Assembly (NCBI GenBank): GCA_038501625.1
Contig: JAZAYU010000921.1
Span: forward strand, 1 to 64,000
DNA: 64,000 nt
Source: Corbicula japonica
Lineage: Eukaryota; Mollusca; Bivalvia; Venerida; Cyrenidae
Reading direction: 5' to 3'
Below are positions 1 to 11,503 of this stretch, in pieces. A program made the translations under genes and the position numbers. The notes beneath the pieces are model-generated. The model saw nothing but the letters and a program-made list of their open reading frames with translations. It made no database searches and had not been told where the DNA came from. The first letter of the stretch is position 1, and every line of letters starts with the position of its first letter.

Positions 1-576
1 GGGGGGGTGTGAGTTTTGCGTTTAAATTGACGATGAGTTTATACGAGTTTCACTCTTCAAGTTCGCATATGACACAATTTAGTTAGTAGCTGATGGAAAT
101 TAGTTTTGGGGCTGGTAAAACGTTTGATGTGAAATTTGTATAATTTGCGATTGTTTTAAGTTTTGTTGTATATTTGTTTGCATTGAACATATTTTGTACG
201 ATTGAAAAATTTTCCTATATTGTAAAATGTATATTATAGATGTTTATTTTCGTGTGACTGTAAATAAACGTAATGATAGTTTTACAAAACCGTTTGAGTC
301 TTTTTTATAGTTTTTAGCGATGTGGATGATAATAACGAGGATTTTAACAAGGTTTTTGAGTTAAGGGCGGAAAAAATTGAAAATAAAAAAAAAAGAGAGA
401 GTCTCAAAAAAACTGTCATAAATTATAACATGTAAACTAGTTTGTCCAAAAACTGTGTTCAAAAAAAGGACTGAACCTTATCTATACTATAATCGATGAT
501 GACCAATAAAGTTATTTATTGTTGTCCTAGATACACACCCTACAAAGGTAATTAGGTTAATAACGCCCAAACCCTT

Positions 577-652
577 AAAGTCACGTGCTTATATAAGCCA
601 ATCGAAAAAGTGTAATGGCGGCACTTCCCTGTTAACAAAAAAAACCGGAAGT
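577..652. promoter_or_regulatory. E-box, TATA, CCAAT and ETS-like cluster (left arm)
   Basis: In order: a CACGTG E-box inside AAAGTCACGTGC (577-588), a palindromic TTATATAAG TATA element (589-597), CCAAT (598-602), CACTTCC (622-628) and ACCGGAAGT (644-652), the last two being ETS-type sites facing each other. The symmetry of E-box and TATA leaves the direction open. Rightward transcription would run antisense toward the 3' end of the large arm gene. Leftward transcription would run to the outer end. The mirror copy is at 12297-12370. A promoter is inferred from motifs only. Confidence 0.45.
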
Positions 653-671
653 TGAAACTAACGAAGATATT

Positions 672-801
672 TTTCTCAATTTTAAAGGATTGAGAATATT
701 ACTGAACGTATTTTCACTCAAAAATATGAACACAGATTTCTCAATTTTAAAGGATTGAGAATATTACTGAACGCATTTTCACTCAAAAATATCAACACTG
801 A
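672..801. repeat. Two-copy 65-bp tandem repeat (left arm)
   Basis: Units 672-736 and 737-801 differ at only a few positions. Each contains a short hairpin with TCTCAAT/ATTGAGA arms and an 8-base loop, followed by a shared segment with TTTTCACTCAAAAATAT. The repeat sits next to the ETS/TATA cluster, so it may be a regulatory element such as an enhancer. The mirror copy lies at 12148-12277. Confidence 0.8.
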
Positions 802-1445
802 TAGTATTTTCCTTTTTCTCTGTTGAGTTTTCATACGGTTTTTAGGAAGTTTGCTTTTTTTTGGGTGATTGAAAACTATCAGTTCATATTCCTGATTTTG
901 TTGTGGAGTTTTTTCGGTTTTTAGTGAGTTTCTTTTCGGTGACTTTACTCCTTTACTTATTGGGTTTTTTTTTGTGGCAACTGAAAATAGTCAGTTCATA
1001 TTTCTAATTTCGTTCGTTTGGCTGTGAATTGTACCCATACTTATACAAATTCAACTACGAAAAAACAGAAGAAATTTGTACATTTCAAATACAAATTTTT
1101 TATTTTGGATAATTGAAGTTTACAACCATTAACAATATATACATATAATATATATACAACAATATACAAACAGAGAATTGATAGCACAAGTTCACAATCC
1201 TTAACTAAATTGAATAAATTGTATTTTACTCAACTGTAATTTCACACTTTTTTAACAGGAACCAAATAAATTGTCTTTTCGTCCACGTATGAACAAACAC
1301 AGAAAATTCTATTTACACTATTTACACAATTTCACTCCAAACCAAAAATTAAATGTCTGTACTAAACACTATACACAAATTTATTTACAATATTTTACAG
1401 AAATGAATTTTACGAGCAAAAATCGCAAAATATTAATCAGGTTTT

Positions 1446-4400
1446 CTATTTCTGTTTCTTAGGTTGTCTTTTAGTGTAAACTCTTCGTTTCGTCTCCTTT
1501 TTTGCTGGAACTTTGGGTACAAACGAATTCATCATCATTTTGGTTAGAAGAAGAACAACCTGAAACACTTTGCACAACATTGTGTTTCGTCGGACTGCTC
1601 TCTTCATCTTCAGGTTTCGTTTCATAATCTTCAAATTGTGGAGTATGAAGTGGTGTTTGGGGTGCAAAATTTCTCGATATTTGCAATAAATTTAACAACC
1701 CTTTACGCCCACTTTGTATATCAAACGCTGACGGCAATTTTGTACCTGACTCTTTATTCTCCTCAGCACCTGACAAAATATTTCTAGTTTTCTTTACGGT
1801 AATGGAATGCCCTGAAAACGAGACCACATACAAATCCGCTTTGGTCAAGTTTTCTTTGGCGAGATCTGCCATAAAAGGTTCTGTTTCATTGAGGTAACAA
1901 CTTTGACAGTACTTCGCAACCAGTTTTCTCTCCGACACGATCATAGGACCGTACTTCACCCGTTCCTTTCTACAGCAAATGCAAATCGTTTTGTCTGACG
2001 CAATTTGGCGCATAACCTCAGTGGGAGCTTTAATGTTTTTTCGGTACGCGATATTTTCCCTAATTCGTCCTCTTAGTACTACCGCCGGTAAGCTCTAACA
2101 CCAAGGCTACGATCCTAACAGCAGCCATCTCGGCCCAGGACATTAGTTCTGGCGAGTTTTTCGCCGCCTCTACTAACCTGTTATGTATGGACAGTATTCT
2201 GCTGTCAATGTCATAATTGATACATTTCAGCCCTTCTTCCTCAAGTTCTTCCTCAGTTTTCTCATATTTCTCACAGTTCATCTCGGCCAATTCTTGTGAG
2301 TACATGGGCATCCATGTGAGGTAATACATAAACTCCTGCGGAGTTATAAACTTCAGGAGTTTTGCATCCTCACAATCTATATTGAAACCCTGTAACCTCT
2401 CCCAATAACCATAAAATTGATGGTTCGGATCCACGTCCTCAAATTTGGGCAAACAGAAATTTACTTTGTTATTACCGTTAGGAACGGTTTTCATGACCAA
2501 ATCCAGTTGCCCAAGAAATTTGTTAAAATCCTTACCGTTTTTACCACAAATTGGGTTTGCACACACTAAAGCCCTACCGTCTACTAAACCTTTAGTCATG
2601 TTCGTCAACACGTCCAATTTATGTTGCATCGTTTTGAATTCCTCTTTAGTTGGCGCAACAACTTCTTTCATTTTCGTGATGGCTGCAACCAATCTACCTG
2701 TACTCTCTTTATCATTGGTTCCTTGTTGTTGTTTTAACTGGTCTAGAAAATCCTTCATATGCCTTACCTGAATAGTATTAGCTTCGTCTCCCGAGACGGT
2801 TGGAACCTGCGTTTGTGCCGGTGCATAAGTTGGTGCATTTTCACCAACAGCCTGTTTTTTTGTGAGGCGGACAGGCGGTCTCAGCGTGTTTCTCATTAGA
2901 GTGAGAACGTTTGACAGGCTTCTCATTCTCATTATTTCGTCTGTATTGACGTTTTTCCCGATCAAAAATCATCAAAGGCCTTACTTGTAGGTTTTGCGGA
3001 GGTCGGTTGCTCCACCGTTTGTGCTACCATTCTTGTGTATTTAACGTTATGTTGTATCTGACGCCTATTAGTACCATCATCATCATCATTTTTATCATCA
3101 TCATCATCGTCTTCTTCCGAAGAAGAAGACGAAGAAGAAGATGAGTATTACGAATTGTTTGGAATCCGAATCACCATCATCTTCTTCTGGTTTTGCACAA
3201 ACAACTTCACTTACCTTATTTTTCGTTGAGGATTTCGAAGCCTTAGTGCTATTACGTGGCGGAGGCATCTTTATCTCTTCCTCAAATTCGCTTTCGCTAT
3301 CACTACTGACTAGGTGAATTTCGGTTTTCGCGAAACAGTTTTCATCTCGGGTGTCATTTGACAACGAATTTATGATCGCATCGTTTTGATCGACAACTGG
3401 TTGCGAGATATTGTCATTTGCTGTTACAAATTCCTCCCAAAATTTATCGTTAGCCACTTGAGCATTTGTGAATTCTATGCTTTGAACAGCGGCCTCGGTC
3501 TCTTCGTACGAACCCCCACGATACTTATCATTAACGTTTGCAGAAGAAGAAGAAGGAACATAAGTGGTTGCCGTTAAAATTTCAGATTCGTCGCTGTTTT
3601 CCACGGACTTAGATTCAGCGATTCTTTGTTCGTCGAAAACAGCGTCGCTCCTAACCCGTTCCGCATTCGCATTCCCACCGCTATAAGAGGGTGAGGGAGA
3701 CTTTGCCTTCTTTTCGGACTTTAACCGTTTTCCTTGAGAGGAATCTAGTGTTTGGCATTCCTTTAACTCTGGTTTTTGCGAGTGTTTTCTACACTCCTGA
3801 ACCATCATGAAGTAATTAACGCATAATTTATCATCAAACCCACTCCACATAGTTTTGCCAAACACGTTTCCATCATAAACGAAAAAGTCCACTTCGGACC
3901 TCATTCTTGATCGAAACGTGTACTCTAAAATTTCCAATCTGTCACAAAATTCTTTTTTGAACGATGTGTTCCACGAATCTGCAGCATCCCTGTAACGGTA
4001 TGCCTTGGTGAGCATTCCCATTATCTGAGTGAACTGAGATTCGGACAAGTGAAGCGGATTTTTTTCTGGAACACTCATACGGATGATGACCGCCCACAAA
4101 ACGGCCGACGGTTTGTATAAAAAGGGCTGATTAGTGGGACCAAAATACTCGTCAAACTGTTGTTTGTGACTCAAGAATTCATTTCGAACTCTTTTCCAGA
4201 GTGAACTCGTTTCAAAAGCTCTTTCATCACTAACATCATTTTGACTGGTATTTGTTTCCAACATCCCAACGAAACAATCCACAATTTGACGTAGAGCTTT
4301 CAACACTTTCGTGAAATCCTCTTCGCTAAATTGTCGAGTGTAATCACACGTGAAACATTCCATCAACCATACAATTAACAAACGATTCTTGAATCCAAAC

Positions 4401-4963
4401 ATTTTGGTTGCTTCCATTAATTCGACCGAAAAGTCCTTGAAAATTCTCCCTTTTAGCGTTTCCATACATCTAGCGGAATGTGGGTCTAACATGCTATCCT
4501 TAAACCAGTTTGCATGGTCACCTACAAACGCTCTAATTATCAAACTTAAGTTCGGTGAAACCACCATCTCTTCTGTAACGTACACATTGGCGTTTTCGTA
4601 CCAACGGTCGAAACGTTCCCTCACCCAACCAGCGCAGTCTTTGTCCTCATGCCCGTCTCCATAATTCTGCTCCAGAGTTAGTAGAGACATGGCCGTGCGG
4701 AAGTATTTCCTCCGATACGCCTATATAAAAAAAACAGACAAAAAAACCCACTATAAGTTTCAAGATTCTAAAACTCAAACAGTCAATTTTACCGTTTCAT
4801 CGAAATTAAACTCAAAATTGTACTATTCGTAACAAAAACAGTATAAATGAAATTTTAGTTTCGTTATTAGTTAATGGAAAAACGTTAAAGGATAATACAG
4901 AAAAAAAATACTTACAACATCATCAAAATTTTTGGTTGATTTTCCTTCACCTTTGGAACTCAT
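1446..4963 (-). pseudogene. Broken left-arm copy of the large spliced arm gene
   Basis: This is the mirror of the intact right-arm gene at 7991-11503, with the same 16-codon first exon (4916-4963), intron with GTAAGT donor (rightmost bases 4910-4915) and second exon from 4720. Compared with the right arm, one-base insertions interrupt the frame near 3165, 2984 and 2860 (the three together restore frame), near 2066 and near 1520. The open pieces are 3104-4690, 2060-2965 and 1471-2013. A few substitutions also differ. Herpesvirus repeat arms are normally kept identical, so the breaks may be uncorrected sequencing errors at the end of an assembly rather than true decay. Raw reads would decide. 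Confidence 0.8.
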
Positions 4964-5092
4964 ACTTGTGGGTTTTTTTGAAGGGGGCTTCTTAACAGTT
5001 TTTTCTCAAAACTAAAAAATAAAAAAAAAACAGTTTTAATATAATACAATAAAACACAAACAAGAAAAGTTACATTTTGCACAAAATTTATT

Positions 5093-5599
5093 TCACATAT
5101 TTTTTATAAACAATTTATCGTTCAATTGTTTTTTCTGATATACATCTAAAAGTTTTAAAAATCGCTGATATAAACCATGGTCAAAGAACATCACAGATAA
5201 TAAATCGTGTCCAACTTTCCAGTAACCATTTGTAGCACTAGCTAGATGTTTAGCCAAACTAACAAGTGTACTATTCATTCTATAGTAGTCTAACAACACT
5301 ATCATGAATCTTATATCATACTGTCTGCATAAATAGTTCATGAAAATGTCTATCCTAGACATGTCTTCAATGAAATGCAAAACATCCAACCGAAACTCTT
5401 CTTCGTCAACATATTCCAATGGGTGCAATGCCATGTGAAGAGTTTTAATAACACTGTCCTTTAGAATCATCACTTTATTCTCAGCATCGTACATTTCTGG
5501 ATTGAATTTCAGTGCGTTCGAGAAATAGTTAGATCTAGAAACCAAACTCTCAAGACATTCAATTTTACAATAGAATTCGTTTTCGTAAGTTGAATTCAT
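5093..5599 (-). CDS. Arm protein, 168 residues (left copy)
   Basis: The frame is complete and begins at ATG 5599, with the stop overlapping a poly(A) signal. It encodes a small acidic soluble-looking protein with no signal peptide or membrane segment. It is identical to the right-arm copy at 7355-7861 except for Asn-Tyr in place of Lys-Phe at residues 24-25. Upstream lies an inferred leader intron (about 5607-6187) and a TATA element at 6391-6399. I do not recognise the family. Its position next to the palindrome centre and upstream of the large arm gene suggests early expression, but this is inference. Confidence 0.8.
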   Translation of the reverse strand: MNSTYENEFYCKIECLESLVSRSNYFSNALKFNPEMYDAENKVMILKDSVIKTLHMALHPLEYVDEEEFRLDVLHFIEDMSRIDIFMNYLCRQYDIRFMIVLLDYYRMNSTLVSLAKHLASATNGYWKVGHDLLSVMFFDHGLYQRFLKLLDVYQKKQLNDKLFIKNM

Positions 5600-5606
5600 T
5601 GCAAAT

Positions 5607-6399
5607 CTAAAGGAAATATGAAAGGAGTTGAAAATTACTTTTTAGTACACAAAAGTCCACCAAACACGTCTTCTTCTCTAACAGATTTTAACGCTTCTCT
5701 TCTTCTCTTTACAAGATTTGACGCTCGTCAACCCAGGCAACTACACCAAAGCTCAAAATGCACCGACGTGAGTTCTCTAACAGACTAATCTGAAAAATAA
5801 ATGGCAACCAAAACTTAACGAACCGACAGGAATTATAATCGAACTGACTTTTCAACATTAAAATCTGTCTTTACAAACGTTCTAACTAATGAATGAATGA
5901 ATGGTCACACAAACCATTTCTATTTAAAATCATCTTAAAAATGAACCAGAAAAACAGCCCAGTTTCGTAGCGTTAGTCTTACAAATATATGGAAATTCGA
6001 TGAAATATTCATCACAAACTGAACACGAAAATCTCAGAGTTTGGAAGGAAAAACTAAACCAAAAAAAATTCATTTCATATATATATCCATACAACTTACA
6101 AACGTTGAATAGGAAAAATCTTTTAACGGGAACATAATCAACCGAAAAAATTTACGGAAAGGGTAAAACCTTAGAAAATCCACATACCTTGTACAATAAA
6201 ATCCTGTATCCTTTTTTCTCCTTTTTCTCCTTTTTCTATTATGAATTAAATGATTGCCACAACTCCAACGTTAACTCTTCAACAGAAAATTAGCGAAAAA
6301 TAATTAATTAAATTGTTCAGTCAAACAACACACTTCCAAACACCAACGGGTCTAATAGCTGAATGAGATACCCCCACTAATAATCACTCGCCTTATATA
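5607..6399 (-). promoter_or_regulatory. Promoter and leader with inferred intron (left arm)
   Basis: Reading leftward, a TATATAAGG element (6391-6399) is followed by a purine-rich leader, a GTATGT-type donor (6182-6187), a long AT-rich stretch without a gene, and a pyrimidine-rich TTTCCTTTAG acceptor ending at 5607. The acceptor lies just upstream of the 168-residue gene start. This mirrors 6555-7347. Splicing is predicted from consensus only. Confidence 0.4.
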
Positions 6400-6454
6400 C
6401 CATAAAACTGACCCGATGAACCTTATGTGTTTGCTAAGAGGGGGGGAGTTTACA

Positions 6455-6499
6455 AACATACCCCGCCCACAAACCATGTCACCGATAAAATCAGTCATA
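6455..6499. other. 45-bp unmatched centre of the giant palindrome
   Basis: These 45 bases separate the inverted arms. They contain a CCCCGCCC stretch and a GATAAAATCAG core and do not self-complement. Just outside on each side lie a run of seven G (about 6440-6446) and seven C (6508-6514), then the mirrored TATA elements. In class E herpesvirus genomes the arms would bound a unique short region. Here that region would be nearly absent. The centre also lies between divergent promoters, a place where alphaherpesvirus oriS is found, but no origin-binding motif was identified. Confidence 0.7.
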
Positions 6500-6554
6500 T
6501 GTAAACTCCCCCCCTCTTAGCAAACACATAAGGTTCATCGGGTCAGTTTTATGG

Positions 6555-7347
6555 TATATAAGGCGAGTGATTATTAGTGGGGGTATCTCATTCAGCTATT
6601 AGACCCGTTGGTGTTTGGAAGTGTGTTGTTTGACTGAACAATTTAATTAATTATTTTTCGCTAATTTTCTGTTGAAGAGTTAACGTTGGAGTTGTGGCAA
6701 TCATTTAATTCATAATAGAAAAAGGAGAAAAAGGAGAAAAAAGGATACAGGATTTTATTGTACAAGGTATGTGGATTTTCTAAGGTTTTACCCTTTCCGT
6801 AAATTTTTTCGGTTGATTATGTTCCCGTTAAAAGATTTTTCCTATTCAACGTTTGTAAGTTGTATGGATATATATATGAAATGAATTTTTTTTGGTTTAG
6901 TTTTTCCTTCCAAACTCTGAGATTTTCGTGTTCAGTTTGTGATGAATATTTCATCGAATTTCCATATATTTGTAAGACTAACGCTACGAAACTGGGCTGT
7001 TTTTCTGGTTCATTTTTAAGATGATTTTAAATAGAAATGGTTTGTGTGACCATTCATTCATTCATTAGTTAGAACGTTTGTAAAGACAGATTTTAATGTT
7101 GAAAAGTCAGTTCGATTATAATTCCTGTCGGTTCGTTAAGTTTTGGTTGCCATTTATTTTTCAGATTAGTCTGTTAGAGAACTCACGTCGGTGCATTTTG
7201 AGCTTTGGTGTAGTTGCCTGGGTTGACGAGCGTCAAATCTTGTAAAGAGAAGAAGAGAAGCGTTAAAATCTGTTAGAGAAGAAGACGTGTTTGGTGGACT
7301 TTTGTGTACTAAAAAGTAATTTTCAACTCCTTTCATATTTCCTTTAG
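6555..7347 (+). promoter_or_regulatory. Promoter and leader with inferred intron (right arm)
   Basis: TATATAAGG lies at 6555-6563. About 200 bases downstream is AAG|GTATGT (donor 6767-6772), and CCTTTAG ends at 7347, seven bases before the ATG of the 168-residue gene. A second acceptor-like TTTTTTAG ends at 7942, upstream of the first exon of the large gene. One leader exon could thus serve both genes by alternative acceptor choice, like spliced leaders of herpesvirus immediate-early genes. No transcript data are available, so this is a consensus-based prediction. Confidence 0.4.
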
Positions 7348-7354
7348 ATTTGCA

Positions 7355-7861
7355 ATGAATTCAACTTACGAAAACGAATTCTATTGTAAAATTGAATGTC
7401 TTGAGAGTTTGGTTTCTAGGTCTAAATTTTTCTCGAACGCACTGAAATTCAATCCAGAAATGTACGATGCTGAGAATAAAGTGATGATTCTAAAGGACAG
7501 TGTTATTAAAACTCTTCACATGGCATTGCACCCATTGGAATATGTTGACGAAGAAGAGTTTCGGTTGGATGTTTTGCATTTCATTGAAGACATGTCTAGG
7601 ATAGACATTTTCATGAACTATTTATGCAGACAGTATGATATAAGATTCATGATAGTGTTGTTAGACTACTATAGAATGAATAGTACACTTGTTAGTTTGG
7701 CTAAACATCTAGCTAGTGCTACAAATGGTTACTGGAAAGTTGGACACGATTTATTATCTGTGATGTTCTTTGACCATGGTTTATATCAGCGATTTTTAAA
7801 ACTTTTAGATGTATATCAGAAAAAACAATTGAACGATAAATTGTTTATAAAAAATATGTGA
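7355..7861 (+). CDS. Arm protein, 168 residues (right copy)
   Basis: The ATG is at 7355. The stop TGA overlaps the poly(A) signal AATAAA at 7862-7867, which gives a very short 3' end. The protein is acidic in its first half and helix-rich, with no cysteine clusters, signal peptide or membrane span. It is the intact partner of 5093-5599. The next gene begins about 130 bases downstream on the same strand. I do not recognise the family and assign no function. Confidence 0.85.
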   Translation: MNSTYENEFYCKIECLESLVSRSKFFSNALKFNPEMYDAENKVMILKDSVIKTLHMALHPLEYVDEEEFRLDVLHFIEDMSRIDIFMNYLCRQYDIRFMIVLLDYYRMNSTLVSLAKHLASATNGYWKVGHDLLSVMFFDHGLYQRFLKLLDVYQKKQLNDKLFIKNM

Positions 7862-7990
7862 AATAAATTTTGTGCAAAATGTAACTTTTCTTGTTTGTGT
7901 TTTATTGTATTATATTAAAACTGTTTTTTTTTTATTTTTTAGTTTTGAGAAAAAACTGTTAAGAAGCCCCCTTCAAAAAAACCCACAAGT

Positions 7991-10900
7991 ATGAGTTCCA
8001 AAGGTGAAGGAAAATCAACCAAAAATTTTGATGATGTTGTAAGTATTTTTTTTCTGTATTATCCTTTAACGTTTTTCCATTAACTAATAACGAAACTAAA
8101 ATTTCATTTATACTGTTTTTGTTACGAATAGTACAATTTTGAGTTTAATTTCGATGAAACGGTAAAATTGACTGTTTGAGTTTTAGAATCTTGAAACTTA
8201 TAGTGGGTTTTTTTGTCTGTTTTTTTTATATAGGCGTATCGGAGGAAATACTTCCGCACGGCCATGTCTCTACTAACTCTGGAGCAGAATTATGGAGACG
8301 GGCATGAGGACAAAGACTGCGCTGGTTGGGTGAGGGAACGTTTCGACCGTTGGTACGAAAACGCCAATGTGTACGTTACAGAAGAGATGGTGGTTTCACC
8401 GAACTTAAGTTTGATAATTAGAGCGTTTGTAGGTGACCATGCAAACTGGTTTAAGGATAGCATGTTAGACCCACATTCCGCTAGATGTATGGAAACGCTA
8501 AAAGGGAGAATTTTCAAGGACTTTTCAGTCGAATTAATGGAAGCAACCAAAATGTTTGGATTCAAGAATCGTTTGTTAATTGTATGGTTGATGGAATGTT
8601 TCACGTGTGATTACACTCGACAATTTAGCGAAGAGGATTTCACGAAAGTGTTGAAAGCTCTACGTCAAATTGTGGATTGTTTCGTTGGGATGTTGGAAAC
8701 AAATACCAGTCAAAATGATGTTAGTGATGAAAGAGCTTTTGAAACGAGTTCACTCTGGAAAAGAGTTCGAAATGAATTCTTGAGTCACAAACAACAGTTT
8801 GACGAGTATTTTGGTCCCACTAATCAGCCCTTTTTATACAAACCGTCGGCCGTTTTGTGGGCGGTCATCATCCGTATGAGTGTTCCAGAAAAAAATCCGC
8901 TTCACTTGTCCGAATCTCAGTTCACTCAGATAATGGGAATGCTCACCAAGGCATACCGTTACAGGGATGCTGCAGATTCGTGGAACACATCGTTCAAAAA
9001 AGAATTTTGTGACAGATTGGAAATTTTAGAGTACACGTTTCGATCAAGAATGAGGTCCGAAGTGGACTTTTTCGTTTATGATGGAAACGTGTTTGGCAAA
9101 ACTATGTGGAGTGGGTTTGATGATAAATTATGCGTTAATTACTTCATGATGGTTCAGGAGTGTAGAAAACACTCGCAAAAACCAGAGTTAAAGGAATGCC
9201 AAACACTAGATTCCTCTCAAGGAAAACGGTTAAAGTCCGAAAAGAAGGCAAAGTCTCCCTCACCCTCTTATAGCGGTGGGAATGCGAATGCGGAACGGGT
9301 TAGGAGCGACGCTGTTTTCGACGAACAAAGAATCGCTGAATCTAAGTCCGTGGAAAACAGCGACGAATCTGAAATTTTAACGGCAACCACTTATGTTCCT
9401 TCTTCTTCTTCTGCAAACGTTAATGATAAGTATCGTGGGGGTTCGTACGAAGAGACCGAGGCCGCTGTTCAAAGCATAGAATTCACAAATGCTCAAGTGG
9501 CTAACGATAAATTTTGGGAGGAATTTGTAACAGCAAATGACAATATCTCGCAACCAGTTGTCGATCAAAACGATGCGATCATAAATTCGTTGTCAAATGA
9601 CACCCGAGATGAAAACTGTTTCGCGAAAACCGAAATTCACCTAGTCAGTAGTGATAGCGAAAGCGAATTTGAGGAAGAGATAAAGATGCCTCCGCCACGT
9701 AATAGCACTAAGGCTTCGAAATCCTCAACGAAAAATAAGGTAAGTGAAGTTGTTTGTGCAAAACCAGAAGAAGATGATGGTGATTCGGATTCCAACAATT
9801 CGTATTACTCATCTTCTTCTTCGTCTTCTTCTTCGGAAGAAGACGATGATGATGATGATAAAAATGATGATGATGATGGTACTAATAGGCGTCAGATACA
9901 ACATAACGTTAAATACACAAGAATGGTAGCACAAACGGTGGAGCAACCGACCTCTGCAAAACCTACAAGTAAGCCTTTGATGATTTTTGATCGGGAAAAA
10001 CGTCAATACAGACGAAATAATGAGAATGAGAAGCCTGTCAAACGTTCTCACTCTAATGAGAAACACGCTGAGACCGCCTGTCCGCCTCACAAAAAACAGG
10101 CTGTTGGTGAAAATGCACCAACTTATGCACCGGCACAAACGCAGGTTCCAACCGTCTCGGGAGACGAAGCTAATACTATTCAGGTAAGGCATATGAAGGA
10201 TTTTCTAGACCAGTTAAAACAACAACAAGGAACCAATGATAAAGAGAGTACAGGTAGATTGGTTGCAGCCATCACGAAAATGAAAGAAGTTGTTGCGCCA
10301 ACTAAAGAGGAATTCAAAACGATGCAACATAAATTGGACGTGTTGACGAACATGACTAAAGGTTTAGTAGACGGTAGGGCTTTAGTGTGTGCAAACCCAA
10401 TTTGTGGTAAAAACGGTAAGGATTTTAACAAATTTCTTGGGCAACTGGATTTGGTCATGAAAACCGTTCCTAACGGTAATAACAAAGTAAATTTCTGTTT
10501 GCCCAAATTTGAGGACGTGGATCCGAACCATCAATTTTATGGTTATTGGGAGAGGTTACAGGGTTTCAATATAGATTGTGAGGATGCAAAACTCCTGAAG
10601 TTTATAACTCCGCAGGAGTTTATGTATTACCTCACATGGATGCCCATGTACTCACAAGAATTGGCCGAGATGAACTGTGAGAAATATGAGAAAACTGAGG
10701 AAGAACTTGAGGAAGAAGGGCTGAAATGTATCAATTATGACATTGACAGCAGAATACTGTCCATACATAACAGGTTAGTAGAGGCGGCGAAAAACTCGCC
10801 AGAACTAATGTCCTGGGCCGAGATGGCTGCTGTTAGGATCGTAGCCTTGGTGTTAGAGCTTACCGGCGGTAGTACTAAGAGACGAATTAGGGAAAATATC

Positions 10901-11503
10901 GCGTACCGAAAAAACATTAAAGCTCCCACTGAGGTTATGCGCCAAATTGCGTCAGACAAAACGATTTGCATTTGCTGTAGAAAGGAACGGGTGAAGTACG
11001 GTCCTATGATCGTGTCGGAGAGAAAACTGGTTGCGAAGTACTGTCAAAGTTGTTACCTCAATGAAACAGAACCTTTTATGGCAGATCTCGCCAAAGAAAA
11101 CTTGACCAAAGCGGATTTGTATGTGGTCTCGTTTTCAGGGCATTCCATTACCGTAAAGAAAACTAGAAATATTTTGTCAGGTGCTGAGGAGAATAAAGAG
11201 TCAGGTACAAAATTGCCGTCAGCGTTTGATATACAAAGTGGGCGTAAAGGGTTGTTAAATTTATTGCAAATATCGAGAAATTTTGCACCCCAAACACCAC
11301 TTCATACTCCACAATTTGAAGATTATGAAACGAAACCTGAAGATGAAGAGAGCAGTCCGACGAAACACAATGCTGTGCAAAGTGTTTCAGGTTGTTCTTC
11401 TTCTAACCAAAATGATGATGAATTCGTTGTACCCAAAGTTCCAGCAAAAAAGGAGACGAAACGAAGAGTTTACACTAAAAGACAACCTAAGAAACAGAAA
11501 TAG
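7991..11503 (+). CDS. Large spliced arm protein, about 1105 residues, regulatory-looking
   Basis: A long open frame from ATG 8264 extends upstream in frame to an acceptor (TTTTTTTATATAG ending at 8233). Exon 1 (7991-8038, 16 codons) ends at a perfect GTAAGT donor at 8039-8044. The intron is 195 bases and phase 0. Counted from 8264, the protein has a globular N-terminal 300 residues, a long Ser/Glu/Asp-rich middle with a pure Ser run directly followed by an acidic run (nt 9800-9880), a second globular region (about 620-880), a Cys cluster (two CxC/CxxC groups near 900-935) and a Lys/Arg-rich tail that looks like a nuclear signal. A poly(A) signal lies at 11564-11569. A Ser tract plus acidic run in a repeat-borne gene recalls alphaherpesvirus ICP4-type regulators, but only by composition and position; homology is not shown. 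Confidence 0.75.

Larger units (their letters stand above)
1..1445. other. Non-coding outer part of left arm
   Basis: No convincing coding region is seen. The stretch holds short A/T runs, poly(A) signals on both strands (for example AATAAA at 263-268), an E-box/TATA cluster at 577-602, inverted ETS-type motifs at 622-652, a two-copy 65-bp tandem repeat at 672-801, and a looser pair of repeats around 890-1010 that share an AATATGAACTGA-like core read on the other strand. A 63-residue open frame at 1271-1462 overlaps the 3' end of the opposing gene and has no coding character. The mirror copy is at 11504-12947. Confidence 0.6.
1..6454. repeat. Left arm of large inverted repeat
   Basis: This segment is the reverse complement of 6500-12947 apart from scattered one-base insertions and a few substitutions. 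Matching positions sum to about 12947 near the outer end and 12954 near the centre, so the left arm carries roughly seven extra bases. It holds a 168-residue gene, a broken copy of the large spliced gene, and about 1.4 kb of non-coding outer sequence. It starts at the window edge in a run of seven G where the right arm has eight C. The true outer limit of the repeat therefore cannot be seen here. It could be a genome terminus or a cut through a longer repeat. Confidence 0.95.

Noticed and set aside
9809..10192. 127-residue leftward frame within the large arm gene
   Set aside because: It is the antisense shadow of the Ser/Asp codon repeats and has poly-Arg and poly-Ile runs produced by them.
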